This document shows positions 19,155-28,529 of a stretch of DNA of 64,000 bases, one piece after another. The DNA is from Agapanthus africanus (taxonomy: Eukaryota > Streptophyta > Magnoliopsida > Asparagales > Amaryllidaceae): the NCBI GenBank assembly GCA_030015575.1, contig CM057349.1, forward strand, positions 261,573,077-261,637,076, written 5' to 3'. The position numbers were made by a program, and so were the translations under genes. How positions within the stretch are numbered: position 1 is the first letter of the stretch; each line of letters opens with the position of its first letter. The notes beneath the pieces are model-generated. The model worked only from the letters and a program-made list of their open reading frames with translations. It was not told the DNA's origin and searched no databases.

Positions 19155-22100
19155 TTAAGCATGGTATTTCTTCAAGAAGCGGCCGTTTACTGGCCTGAAA
19201 GGCCTTTCACCGTGCATGTCCATGAGTAGGTAGGCTCCACCCTGGTAGACCTTGTCTATGATGTACGGGCCTTCATAGTTTGGCTCAAATTTTCCCCGCT
19301 TGGCACGATTGGGAATCATCGGTCTTTTGACCACTAGCACGAGTTCGCCTTGGCGGAATGTCCTCGGCCTGGTCAATCTTTCGTACGAGCGCGTCATCTT
19401 TGCTTTGTAGGCTTCTAGATATTGTTGCGCTATGAGCCGGGTTTCATCGAGGGCGTCAAGCTCCTCAAGCCGAAGGTGAGCATTTTCTTCGTTCGTCAGC
19501 TCGTGGTGGACTGCTACTCGTAGAGAGGGTAACTCTATCTCGAGGGGGAGAACTGCTTCCGTCCCAAATACCAACGCGTACGGCGTTGTGTTCGTGGCCG
19601 TCTTGAATGTAGTTCGATAAGCCCAGAGGGCTTCTTGCAGCCTTTCGTGCCAGTCTCTCTTATTCCTGGAGACGGTCTTTTTCATGATCTTCGTCAAGGT
19701 CTTATTGAAAGCCTCGGCCAGACCGTTAGCTCGTGGGTTGTAAACTGAAGAATATCTCCAGTCTATATTGTGCTGCTGTGCGAAGCGGCTAATCTTATGG
19801 CTTCGGTAGGCCGGCCCATTATCGGAGATAATCCGTCGCGGGGTTCCGAACCGATAGATGACGTGTGTTTTGAAGAAATGGAGAATGTTCTCCGTCTTCA
19901 CTTCCCTCAGTGGTACCGCTTCTGCCCATTTGGAGAAGTAATCAGTTGTCGCCAGGATAAAACGATGTCCCCGGGCTGATGCCGGCTCTATGGGGCCGAC
20001 TATGTCAGTCCCCCACATTTCGAATGGCCAGCTGGCCACCGTTGGGTGTAGTGGATTCGGATGTTGGTGGATGAAGTCTCCATGGATCTGGCATGAGTGG
20101 CATTGCTTTGCATACTCGAGGCAGTCCTGGATCATCGTGGGCCAGTAGTAACCCATCCGTTTAATTTTTAACTTCATCTTTGGGCCTGCTTGGTGAGAAC
20201 CGCAAAGTCCGTCGTGAACTTCTCGAACGACTCGTTTCGCTTCGTCAGGTCCCAAGCATCTCAGCCATAGAAAATCAAACGATCTCTTGTACAGGGTATC
20301 GTTGACGAAAGCGAAGGATAGAGCTCGTTTCATAAGCTGATGCCTTGAGGACGCCTCTTCGGGCATTCGGTGGGACTTAAAGTAGTCTATGAAGACTTCC
20401 CTCCAGTCCTCAGCCTTCTCACGGTCTTTTATTTGTAGGGTCGCTTGCTGAATCGCTCCCTTTTCTTTATATAATTCCGGAGGTATTTCTGCCGGGGCGA
20501 GCACTCGACGGCTTTGTACCACGATTCTGACGTCATCGAGGTTCTCGTCAGCCAGTTCTTTAGCGAGTTTGGCCAACGCGTCTGCTTTGCTGTTTTCCGC
20601 GCGCGGTATGTTCTCTAGAATATAGGAGGGGATCTGGGCCAACAGTTGTCGCACCTTTACGCCGTATTTCACCAATTCTGGTTTGCATGTTTGGTAGTCA
20701 CCATTTATTTGGCTAACGACCAGCTGAGAATCCCCGTATATGTGGAGGTCTTCAATTCCCATGTTGATGGCGATTTCGAGGCCTGCTATCAGAGCTTCGT
20801 ATTCGGCTTCATTGTTTGTCCTTGACTCTGTTAAGGAGAAGGCGAAGCGCATTATCCCTCCTTGTGGAGTTACAAAGATAAGGCCTATCCCCGATTTGAC
20901 GATCGGGTTACCCTGTTTCTGTTTCTTTGTGGAGGACGCTCCATCGAAATAGAGTTCCCATCGTGTGCTTCCACCGCCAATTGCATCAAATGCATGCTCG
21001 TCCGGCAAATCACAGTTTAGAGGAGAGTCGGCTGGTATCGGGTGCTCAGCGAGGAAGTCGGCAATGGCCTGGCCCTTTACTGCCTTGAGGGGTTGATATG
21101 TTATCGAAAACTCCATCAAGAGTAGGGCCCATTTAGCGAGTCGTCCCGTCAATATAGCCTTTGACATCAGGTATTTAAGGGGATCCACCTTTGAAATGAG
21201 ACGGACTTCATGCGCCAACGCATAGTGCCTGAGCTTCGTTACTGCAAAGATTAATGCCAAGCAATGCTTTTCAATGGGCGAGTAATTGCTTTCTGCCCCC
21301 AGTAGCACTCGACTTAAGTAGTAAAGTGCTCTTTCTTTCCCCTGGTCATTCTCTTGTGCCCATAATGCGCCCAAGGAACCTTCGAGGGCGGTTGTATAAA
21401 GAATGAGGGGTTTTCCCTTGACCGGCGCAGCTAATACCGGCGGGTTCTGCAGGTACTGCTTGATCTCGTCTAGTGCGCCTTGGCATTTTTGATCCCAGAC
21501 GAATGGGGTTCCCTTCTTCATCAGGTGACTGTAGGGGCGGCATTTGCCTGAAAGATTTGCGATAAATCGCCGGATGTATGCGAGCTTCCCTTGGAGAGAC
21601 CGCAACTGTTTGAGGGTTCTTGGCGGGGGCATTTCCATAATCGCTTTAATCTTTGACGGATCTATTTCAATACCTCGGTGTCGAACGATGAATCCCAGGA
21701 ATTTACCCGAGGAGACTCCAAACGCGCATTTGAGGGGATTCATTTTCAAATTGTATTGCCGAAGGCGTTGAAATACGGTTTCGAGATGCTTTAAATGCTC
21801 TTCGTATGACATGCTCTTCACTACGAGGTCATCGATATAGCATTCGACGATGTCGTGTATAAGATCGTCGAAGATTTTTGTCATGGCCCTTTGGTAGGTG
21901 GCGCCAGCGTTCTTTAGGCCAAAGGGCATAACCCTGTAGCAGAATACACCCAAAGGGGTCCGGAAAGCGGTGTGCTTCTGGTCTTCGGGATGCATTTTTA
22001 TCTGATTGTATCCTGAAGAACCATCCATAAAGGAGAAGATCTCGTGAGTAGACGTGTTATCTATCATTAGCTCGGTTACCGGCACCGGGAAATCGTCCTT

Positions 22101-23000
22101 TGGGCATGCTTTATTGAGATCCCTGAAATCCACGCATATGCGCACCGTTCCATTCTTCTTCATTACCGGGACGATATTGGCGATCCAATCGGGGTATTGG
22201 ACTTCTTGGATAAATCCGGAATCGATCAACTTCTTGACTTCGGCGTTGATGCTCATCTCCAGCTCAAGTCGCATCCTCCTTGGCGCCTGCTTGACTGGCT
22301 TGATATCCGGGGATATTGCTAATCTATGCACTGCAATCTCCGGATCCAATCCTGGCATCTCGGAGTAGTTCCACGCGAAGCAGTCTTTATGCCGTAGGAG
22401 CACGTTCTTTAACGCGGCCACCTTTTCCTCGGATAACAGCTCGCTGACAAATGTCGGCCGCGGGTCGTCTGCCGATCCCAGCTCGATCTTCTTGAGGTTA
22501 TCTGCGGTAGTATGTATACCGTCTTCCAGTTCTTTCGGAGCGGGCGGAAATTCCGAGATCAACTCGTCATCGCTGTTCTCGAAGCACCGGGGAAGGTCAT
22601 CTTCGTTCTCGGGCTCTTCTTTTAATATCGTAATCATATAACAGGTGCGAACTCGCTCCCAAGACTGAGGCGGATCCGGTTCTGCTCTTGTGGCTTTAGG
22701 CTCGTGCCTTTGCGGCGGCGTTACTTTCCAACCGTCGGATAAAGCGAATCTGCCCCGTCGGTACTGGTCCTCGACCCAGTTCTTGAAGGTGAAGCAATCT
22801 TCGGTCGGATGTCCTATGGCTCGGTGATAAGAGCAATAACCCGGATGAGAGACCTTGCTAGCCTGCTCAGGATGCCTAGACTCTGGAAGCGTGATCATCT
22901 GATGTTTTAGGGCGAGCTTGAGTAACCGTTCCGTCTTGTCTCGAGGGAAGGAGTATGCTCGACTCATCTTTTCCATGAGGGACGAGTCCGAGCCGCGCAA
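19155..23000 (-). CDS. pol: Pol of element H: RT, two RNase H-like segments, integrase
   Basis: An ORF of 1,281 codons on the minus strand. A CHHC module (YCSYHRAIGHPTEDC) lies near residue 50. RT follows with VDFRDLNKACPKDDFP and the catalytic YIDD near residue 388, then an RNase H-like segment (about 540-660) and a second one starting WELYFDGASS (about 680-830), the double arrangement typical of the Tat lineage. Integrase has the H-x-H/C-x2-C zinc motif near 927-965 and the D, D, E residues at TDIVGP (about 997), SDNGPAYR (about 1057) and NGLAEAFNKT (about 1090). The gag-pro ORF ends 14 bases upstream in another frame; Ogre relatives join the two products by splicing. Confidence 0.9.
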   Translation of the reverse strand: MRGSDSSLMEKMSRAYSFPRDKTERLLKLALKHQMITLPESRHPEQASKVSHPGYCSYHRAIGHPTEDCFTFKNWVEDQYRRGRFALSDGWKVTPPQRHEPKATRAEPDPPQSWERVRTCYMITILKEEPENEDDLPRCFENSDDELISEFPPAPKELEDGIHTTADNLKKIELGSADDPRPTFVSELLSEEKVAALKNVLLRHKDCFAWNYSEMPGLDPEIAVHRLAISPDIKPVKQAPRRMRLELEMSINAEVKKLIDSGFIQEVQYPDWIANIVPVMKKNGTVRICVDFRDLNKACPKDDFPVPVTELMIDNTSTHEIFSFMDGSSGYNQIKMHPEDQKHTAFRTPLGVFCYRVMPFGLKNAGATYQRAMTKIFDDLIHDIVECYIDDLVVKSMSYEEHLKHLETVFQRLRQYNLKMNPLKCAFGVSSGKFLGFIVRHRGIEIDPSKIKAIMEMPPPRTLKQLRSLQGKLAYIRRFIANLSGKCRPYSHLMKKGTPFVWDQKCQGALDEIKQYLQNPPVLAAPVKGKPLILYTTALEGSLGALWAQENDQGKERALYYLSRVLLGAESNYSPIEKHCLALIFAVTKLRHYALAHEVRLISKVDPLKYLMSKAILTGRLAKWALLLMEFSITYQPLKAVKGQAIADFLAEHPIPADSPLNCDLPDEHAFDAIGGGSTRWELYFDGASSTKKQKQGNPIVKSGIGLIFVTPQGGIMRFAFSLTESRTNNEAEYEALIAGLEIAINMGIEDLHIYGDSQLVVSQINGDYQTCKPELVKYGVKVRQLLAQIPSYILENIPRAENSKADALAKLAKELADENLDDVRIVVQSRRVLAPAEIPPELYKEKGAIQQATLQIKDREKAEDWREVFIDYFKSHRMPEEASSRHQLMKRALSFAFVNDTLYKRSFDFLWLRCLGPDEAKRVVREVHDGLCGSHQAGPKMKLKIKRMGYYWPTMIQDCLEYAKQCHSCQIHGDFIHQHPNPLHPTVASWPFEMWGTDIVGPIEPASARGHRFILATTDYFSKWAEAVPLREVKTENILHFFKTHVIYRFGTPRRIISDNGPAYRSHKISRFAQQHNIDWRYSSVYNPRANGLAEAFNKTLTKIMKKTVSRNKRDWHERLQEALWAYRTTFKTATNTTPYALVFGTEAVLPLEIELPSLRVAVHHELTNEENAHLRLEELDALDETRLIAQQYLEAYKAKMTRSYERLTRPRTFRQGELVLVVKRPMIPNRAKRGKFEPNYEGPYIIDKVYQGGAYLLMDMHGERPFRPVNGRFLKKYHA
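22730..22950 (-). other. CHHC module 3 at the start of the pol ORF
   Basis: A stretch of about 75-90 residues with YSFPRDKTERLLKLAL, YCSYHRAIGHPTEDC and WKVTPPQ. It parallels a stretch in gag (module 1, 25920-26170) almost residue for residue, so one is a duplicate of the other. Confidence 0.7.
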
Positions 23001-23013
23001 TTCCCGTAACCCT

Positions 23014-26000
23014 CTAATCCTGCGTCGTTGTTGTCGGCTTCTTTTTTTCGCTTCTTAATTTATTCCCGTCCCTGCGTCGAGCCTTTCGTATGACGGGTTG
23101 ACGATGGTGAACATCTTTATCTTTTGCAGCCTGTGCAGTTTGTTGGAATAGACGTTGCGTCCTGGCTTTCTCGTAGATGGCCACTTCGTGGTTGTGATCT
23201 TCCCGAATTTTCTGATCCGCTTTCGTGGTAGGCTTGCCCATTCGTCTTTTAAACAACGGGTTTGGCTCTTCGATCGCGGGGTTTAGTTTTGATGAGGGAT
23301 TGGTCTCTCCTGACGTGGCGCCTTCTTCTTCATCAAAGGTATATATGGCGTAGCTGCCGTGGGCTCGCTCCTGTTTTCCCGTTCTCGCGTACCCAAGCCC
23401 AAGTGTTTCTATTTTTCCGTTGGGCAATTTGCGTTGGGTCCCAGGGACATCCCAAATCCTGTTGTAGAACCGAGCCTGCCGCACAGTCTGTTTTAAGGGT
23501 ACTCCTTGGCGCTTCAATAACTTCTTCAATCCATTTGTATAGTATCTAGGCAGACGAATGGGTTGGAGCCTGTCAAGTGTAACATCCACGCCGTGCCAGA
23601 TCTCTTTCTCCACCTTCGACTCTGAGGATTGATAGAATAGGATCACCTTTTCACCCCTTCGCTTGGGAGGGACGTAAAATGTTTGCAGGTCCTGCACGCT
23701 GTGGGTTTGAAGCGCGTCGAGATCCTTATAGTGTTCTTGCGGTACCATGGTGATTTGCAGACTATGGTCATCGCAAAGGGGTGCCTGTATTGACAGCCGA
23801 TTGGAGAACACGACGTTAACCTCGTCCTCCGAATCACTCCCGAAGACCGGTACGGGGGTGGGTGCCCCCAGGTTGTTGCGTTGGGATGGCCCCGTATACA
23901 CTATTTCCTCCTCTTCTTCGGTATCGCTCCCAAAAACGGGAATGGTGGCGGCGGTTTTGTTCTTCGGGTCGCGACACCTTTCTGTATCCTCGAAATCTGG
24001 CAAAAAGTATTTCGCATCTTCGTATTTGCGGACTTCGTTCACAGAAAACGGGTTTAACTCGCCTGTTACAGTGTACTCGAAACCATCCTTGAAGTATTTC
24101 ATACACTGATGTTGTGTAGAAGGGATGATGTTGTACTCGTGTAGCCAGGGACGGCCGAGCAAGGCGTTGTAGCAGGTCTTGGCGTCAATGACATGGAATT
24201 TGATGTCTGTGACGAGAAGTCCGAAGCGTAACGTCAGTATTACAGATCCGAGAGTCCGTGACGATTGAGAGTCGAAACCGGAGATAGTAATTTTGTCACG
24301 AGCGAGGTGTTGCACACTCATGCAGATTTCCTTCAACACCCGAACATTAAGGAGGTTGACGGAGGATCCATTATCCACTAAGATCTTACCTATCTTGATG
24401 TCATGGCAGTATCCAGAGACATATAGGGGACGGTTGTGGTCGCACGTCCCGAGGAGAAGGTCTTCATCACCGAAAGTGACATCGGCTGTATGCACTTCCT
24501 CCAGTTCATCCTTCATCCTTTCAGTGGCGAGAACGGCCTGGAATTGTTCAGGTTCTTGCAACGCTTTAATGAGTGAGTCTCGCGCTTCTTTTGATAATAG
24601 AAGGGCATCAAGAACGCTAAGCTGAGAGGGTAGTTTCCTTAAGTGCGCGAGGATGTTATAGTCCACCTTACCCTTTTTGGGAGGGTCTTTGTTAGTTAGC
24701 TCTTTTATGACCCGGTCATCTAAAGTGATATCTTCAATGACCTTTTCCTTTCCCTTATCTTTTCGGCCGACGGGACCGAGATTCTTCTCCGGGAGCGTGC
24801 GGTTGCGCAGCTGGATGTTCTCGCAGGCCTCTGATTCCTCCTTTTTTCCTAGAACGGATTCTGTAAAGAGAGGGCCCAGAGCCATTTCTTCATCAGAGTC
24901 GCTCCCGAAGGTGAGAACTTGTGACCCTCTGGCGTCAACCATGTAACAGTTGCCAGTAGTCTTGTTATGTCCTCCGACAGTACCTCTTCGCTCCTGACGG
25001 CTCTTGCGTTTCATGCGCTTAAAATGTTGCTGACGAACAACATATCCTTGCCACCATATCTTAAAGGCGTCGCACTCCTCCGTGGGATGTGAGATTTTCC
25101 GATGATATGTGCAATAGTCAGGGTGCGTCTCTACCCCATCGTGTGTGTTTCCTTCCGAGGGTGGTAGCTTCATCCCCATTGACACGGCTTTGGCAAACCT
25201 TTTTCTCGTCTTGAATATCTTCTTGTCTACCTCGGATACTTTTCGCTCTGGAGGAGGTAGTTCAACTCTTCCGTTCAGTCGTCCGTATTTGGCTCTTTCC
25301 GGCGTGGTCATTTCACGCTCCTGGTCCGCTTTACATTTTAGACGAATCTTGTCTAGAAAAGCGTCGATCATTTCGTCCGTTGGCCATGGACACTCTGGTA
25401 CAGGCTCTGCCTCCATCTTCTTAGTGCCGGGAGTTTTCCCATCATCGGTAAACGAGTGGGAGATTACGTTACAACTCGCCACATATCCTTCGGATTCATC
25501 CGACAAGCTTTCCCCCTCATCTTCCTCTTGAAAGATATGGTTGAGGAACTCTTGCAGTGTGACAGGAGTTCGCGCCTTTTGATTGTATTCTTCCAGCGCG
25601 TCTATTTGCTTCTGTAAGTTCGTGTGCTCGTTTCCAAGCTTCACGGACTTCTTGGATTTCTTCTTCTTTTTCTTCGAAGATTTTGACGGTTGGACGTGAG
25701 TATTTCGGCTCTTATCGTTAGTCTTTATAATTGGGCGGGGCTTCAACATCCCTTCGATAATTTGAGGTTCAAGAGGGTCCTTCCATTCGATCGCAGGGCA
25801 TGCATGGAGGTCTCTCAGCATTCTTTTGGTCTTCGTTGATAGCACGACCTCCCATGGAGCTTCTTCGATAAAGGAGCAGGTTGCCCCCGGTGTATCGGCC
25901 TTCTTAGGAGTATGTGGTTGTGGTGGGTTCACCTTCCACTTTTCGGACAGTACAAATTTCCCCTGGAGGTATTGATCTTCGATCCATCCTTTGAAGACAA

Positions 26001-28377
26001 AGCAATCTTCAATCGGATGACTTACCGTCTGATGATAAGGGCAGTAGTTGGAGTTATTCACCTCGGTGGGGTGTGGTGGTCGCCTTGGATTTGGTAGGTT
26101 TATAAGTCTGTTGCGTATTGCCAACTCGAATAACCGCTTCGTCTTGTCTTGTGGGAACGAGTAGGGACGCTTCATTTTCTCATTATAGTACCGGCGTCTT
26201 TCCTCCAGTTGATCCGTCGATTTCGGGGCGTTAGGTTGCTGTTGGGCATTCGCGACAAAGGTTGCCCTTCCTTTACCCTTGTCATTCCGAGGTTCCGACT
26301 TCGGTGTAGGTGGTCTATGACCCATCTGGTCCATCTGAGCTAACTTGTCGATCAGAGCCTGGAATGTGGTTGGCTTAAAGAACATCATAAACTGGGAGAT
26401 AGTTGCGTGAGGGTCTAGAGTTCCCACGAACATGCCCACCGCAGGTGCTTCCTCGATGCGCTGCTCACATCTCGACCACAAGTTCCGCCAGCGTATAGCG
26501 TACTGGACCCAGGTTTCACCCGGTTTTACCCTGGCGTTAATAAGTGCAGTTATTGGAGTGCGTTCGCTGGCACTTGCAAATCGCTGAGTGAACAACAACT
26601 CCATTTCAGCGAACGTTTTGATGGAATCGTTCGGGAGTTCTGAATACCATTCGAACGCTGTTTCTGACAAGCTGCCCACGAATTGGCGAAGCAACAATTT
26701 ATCGTCACCGCCGGTGTTACCGCATAGGGCCCGAAACTGGGCGACATGTTGATGGGGATTGCCGGTCCCCTTATACACATGGAATTTCGGTATCGTATAG
26801 CCTTGCGGGTATTTGATTTGATCGTACCAGCTCGGATACGGCCGCCCGGTTTTCACGGTCTGACCAGCTGCCTCAGTTGCGCGATGAACTCGGATTTGCT
26901 GGGCTATGTAGTCAGCCAAGTCAGCCTTAGAGATCGTCTCTTCCTTGGCCGTCGAGAGGGCTGGAGGTGGATTTGACGTCTCTCCTCGGTCGTCCTCCAG
27001 AATAATCGGAGGATCTTCAGCTGGTAAGTCTTGCTGGATCATCATTCCTATCACATCTTGAAAGAGAAGGCCCATCCGTTGTATGTTGGCCGCTTGTTCA
27101 GCCGCCTCTTTGTCCCTTTTCTCCAGTGTTCGGCGAAGGAATTCAGCGTCGGTTTCTTCCTCCCGGCGTGCGTCTGAGGACGCTTCTGGGCTTTCCTTTG
27201 GCCCGGTGAGCGCGGCCATAGCATTCATCATTTCTTGGAGCTTTTGTTGCTGCTCCTGGGATTTTGTTACGGATCGGGTTAGTGGTCGATGGCCTGTAGA
27301 AGTGCGGCTCTCCTCCTTTCCAGAGGCCATGTATACAGTGTGGACCATCATGCCCCCAGACTTAGGGCGTCTAGGCCTAGTGTTTTTAGCCGTCGTTGCA
27401 TGCTGTGGGGTCCTCTCTGGCCTCCTCCTTTTATGAGTCAGTTGATCAACAGCCTTTTGGGGTTTAGCCTGGTGACCAGCTTCAGGTTGGATTTTCAGTT
27501 TCTTGTGCTGGCGGGAGAAGTTTGGATCGATGATCGAATCTCGGGCTTGTCGCCAAACCTTATAAATTTTGGAAGACAGCCGTTGAGGAGATCGAGGCTG
27601 TTCGGGTTTTGTTTCCACCACCTTTTTTAGTAAGGGAGGAGATTTCTTCAGTACTGCCGTAGGGGAATTCCTTCGCACCTTATTTAGCATTTCAAAACTG
27701 TTCCCAGTCGGAACAGCGGCATTAACTTCGGCCACCGGGGCTGGTGGGGTCAATCCGGAGGGAGAGTTGCCCCCAGCCTTCCTCACTCGGCGCCAATGGC
27801 GACGTCGAGAGTGTCGAGCGGACGGTGCAGGGTCAGCGGTAAGAATGGTTTCTTCATGCCCCCTGTGTGGATGGGGGGTTGTTGTTGGCGTTAACCTATC
27901 GAAGACCGATGTCCTCTGAAAAGCGGGAGCAAAGGCCGGAGCCGTCAATCTTGTAAAGACCGACTTTTTGGCTGGAGAGGTTGCCTTGGCGATTTCGGGT
28001 ATGGGAGCGTTCACTTTCTTAGAAGCAGTCTTCTTTGAGATTGTAGGCCCCGTAATGAGCTCGCATGATTTCTGGCCCAGTCTAGAGAAGACCGAGGCGT
28101 TGACGTTGGGTGACTCGTTGAGAGGAGCCGCGGTAGGGGTAAGACGATCAAAGACCGACTTCTTGAGAGTTTCCTTCGCCAGCACTGGAACGGTAAAGTT
28201 TGTCGGCGGGATCATGGTCCCAAAAAACAATCCTGTGGTGGCGCGGGTGACCTGTTCCATCGGCATTGTGAACAGCGAAGCAGCTTGGGGTCCATAGGCT
28301 ATACCTCCTGGCGAGGCAGAGCGTCGGCTGCAGTTGCCGTCTGAGCAGTTGGAGGATTTCGCAGGGATGAAAGCCAT
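23014..28377 (-). CDS. gag: Gag-protease ORF of element H (about 1,787 aa)
   Basis: I start at the ATG at 28377, about 150 bases after the 5' LTR; the frame is open further upstream only from a TTG. The product is far longer than a usual gag. Residues 70-160 hold four SVFxRL repeats. A Gag/capsid domain lies near 520-700 (FHVYKGTGNPHQHVAQF, later FEWYSEL). CHHC modules lie near 776 (YCPYHQTVSHPIEDC) and 1087 (YCTYHRKISHPTEEC), and a lysine-rich tract near 895 may bind nucleic acid. A retropepsin-like protease with VDNGSSVNLL sits near 1332, followed by a long C-terminal region I do not recognise. As a structural polyprotein it would package the RNA and be cut by its own protease. Confidence 0.85.
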   Translation of the reverse strand: MAFIPAKSSNCSDGNCSRRSASPGGIAYGPQAASLFTMPMEQVTRATTGLFFGTMIPPTNFTVPVLAKETLKKSVFDRLTPTAAPLNESPNVNASVFSRLGQKSCELITGPTISKKTASKKVNAPIPEIAKATSPAKKSVFTRLTAPAFAPAFQRTSVFDRLTPTTTPHPHRGHEETILTADPAPSARHSRRRHWRRVRKAGGNSPSGLTPPAPVAEVNAAVPTGNSFEMLNKVRRNSPTAVLKKSPPLLKKVVETKPEQPRSPQRLSSKIYKVWRQARDSIIDPNFSRQHKKLKIQPEAGHQAKPQKAVDQLTHKRRRPERTPQHATTAKNTRPRRPKSGGMMVHTVYMASGKEESRTSTGHRPLTRSVTKSQEQQQKLQEMMNAMAALTGPKESPEASSDARREEETDAEFLRRTLEKRDKEAAEQAANIQRMGLLFQDVIGMMIQQDLPAEDPPIILEDDRGETSNPPPALSTAKEETISKADLADYIAQQIRVHRATEAAGQTVKTGRPYPSWYDQIKYPQGYTIPKFHVYKGTGNPHQHVAQFRALCGNTGGDDKLLLRQFVGSLSETAFEWYSELPNDSIKTFAEMELLFTQRFASASERTPITALINARVKPGETWVQYAIRWRNLWSRCEQRIEEAPAVGMFVGTLDPHATISQFMMFFKPTTFQALIDKLAQMDQMGHRPPTPKSEPRNDKGKGRATFVANAQQQPNAPKSTDQLEERRRYYNEKMKRPYSFPQDKTKRLFELAIRNRLINLPNPRRPPHPTEVNNSNYCPYHQTVSHPIEDCFVFKGWIEDQYLQGKFVLSEKWKVNPPQPHTPKKADTPGATCSFIEEAPWEVVLSTKTKRMLRDLHACPAIEWKDPLEPQIIEGMLKPRPIIKTNDKSRNTHVQPSKSSKKKKKKSKKSVKLGNEHTNLQKQIDALEEYNQKARTPVTLQEFLNHIFQEEDEGESLSDESEGYVASCNVISHSFTDDGKTPGTKKMEAEPVPECPWPTDEMIDAFLDKIRLKCKADQEREMTTPERAKYGRLNGRVELPPPERKVSEVDKKIFKTRKRFAKAVSMGMKLPPSEGNTHDGVETHPDYCTYHRKISHPTEECDAFKIWWQGYVVRQQHFKRMKRKSRQERRGTVGGHNKTTGNCYMVDARGSQVLTFGSDSDEEMALGPLFTESVLGKKEESEACENIQLRNRTLPEKNLGPVGRKDKGKEKVIEDITLDDRVIKELTNKDPPKKGKVDYNILAHLRKLPSQLSVLDALLLSKEARDSLIKALQEPEQFQAVLATERMKDELEEVHTADVTFGDEDLLLGTCDHNRPLYVSGYCHDIKIGKILVDNGSSVNLLNVRVLKEICMSVQHLARDKITISGFDSQSSRTLGSVILTLRFGLLVTDIKFHVIDAKTCYNALLGRPWLHEYNIIPSTQHQCMKYFKDGFEYTVTGELNPFSVNEVRKYEDAKYFLPDFEDTERCRDPKNKTAATIPVFGSDTEEEEEIVYTGPSQRNNLGAPTPVPVFGSDSEDEVNVVFSNRLSIQAPLCDDHSLQITMVPQEHYKDLDALQTHSVQDLQTFYVPPKRRGEKVILFYQSSESKVEKEIWHGVDVTLDRLQPIRLPRYYTNGLKKLLKRQGVPLKQTVRQARFYNRIWDVPGTQRKLPNGKIETLGLGYARTGKQERAHGSYAIYTFDEEEGATSGETNPSSKLNPAIEEPNPLFKRRMGKPTTKADQKIREDHNHEVAIYEKARTQRLFQQTAQAAKDKDVHHRQPVIRKARRRDGNKLRSEKKKPTTTTQD
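25050..25150 (-). other. CHHC module 2 inside gag-pro
   Basis: YCTYHRKISHPTEEC followed by FKIWWQGYV. It is more diverged from modules 1 and 3 than these are from each other and lacks the WKVxPPQ tail. Confidence 0.6.
25920..26170 (-). other. CHHC module 1 inside gag
   Basis: YSFPQDKTKRLFELAI, YCPYHQTVSHPIEDC, GWIEDQYLQGKF and WKVNPPQ in order. It is the closest relative of module 3 in the pol ORF. The CHHC spacing Y-C-x2-H-x4-H-x4-C stands where a CCHC zinc knuckle would be expected in gag. Confidence 0.7.
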
Positions 28378-28529
28378 CGATCCTTTGCTTTCTGCAATAA
28401 GCAAGATGCCAATTCTCAGTACCTTGAGACCCAAGGGCAACTATTAGCGAACCGCGATTGGTTCGCGAATCACGACACACGAAGTGTGGAGTGGAAAGAG
28501 GAAAAGGTCCCACCGGGCGTGCCAGAATC
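28378..28529 (-). other. Leader and candidate primer binding site of H
   Basis: Five bases inside the 5' LTR end, the minus strand reads TGGCACGCCCGGTGGGACC (28506-28524), beginning TGG as primer sites do. I could not assign the tRNA. The rest is a short untranslated leader before gag. Confidence 0.5.
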
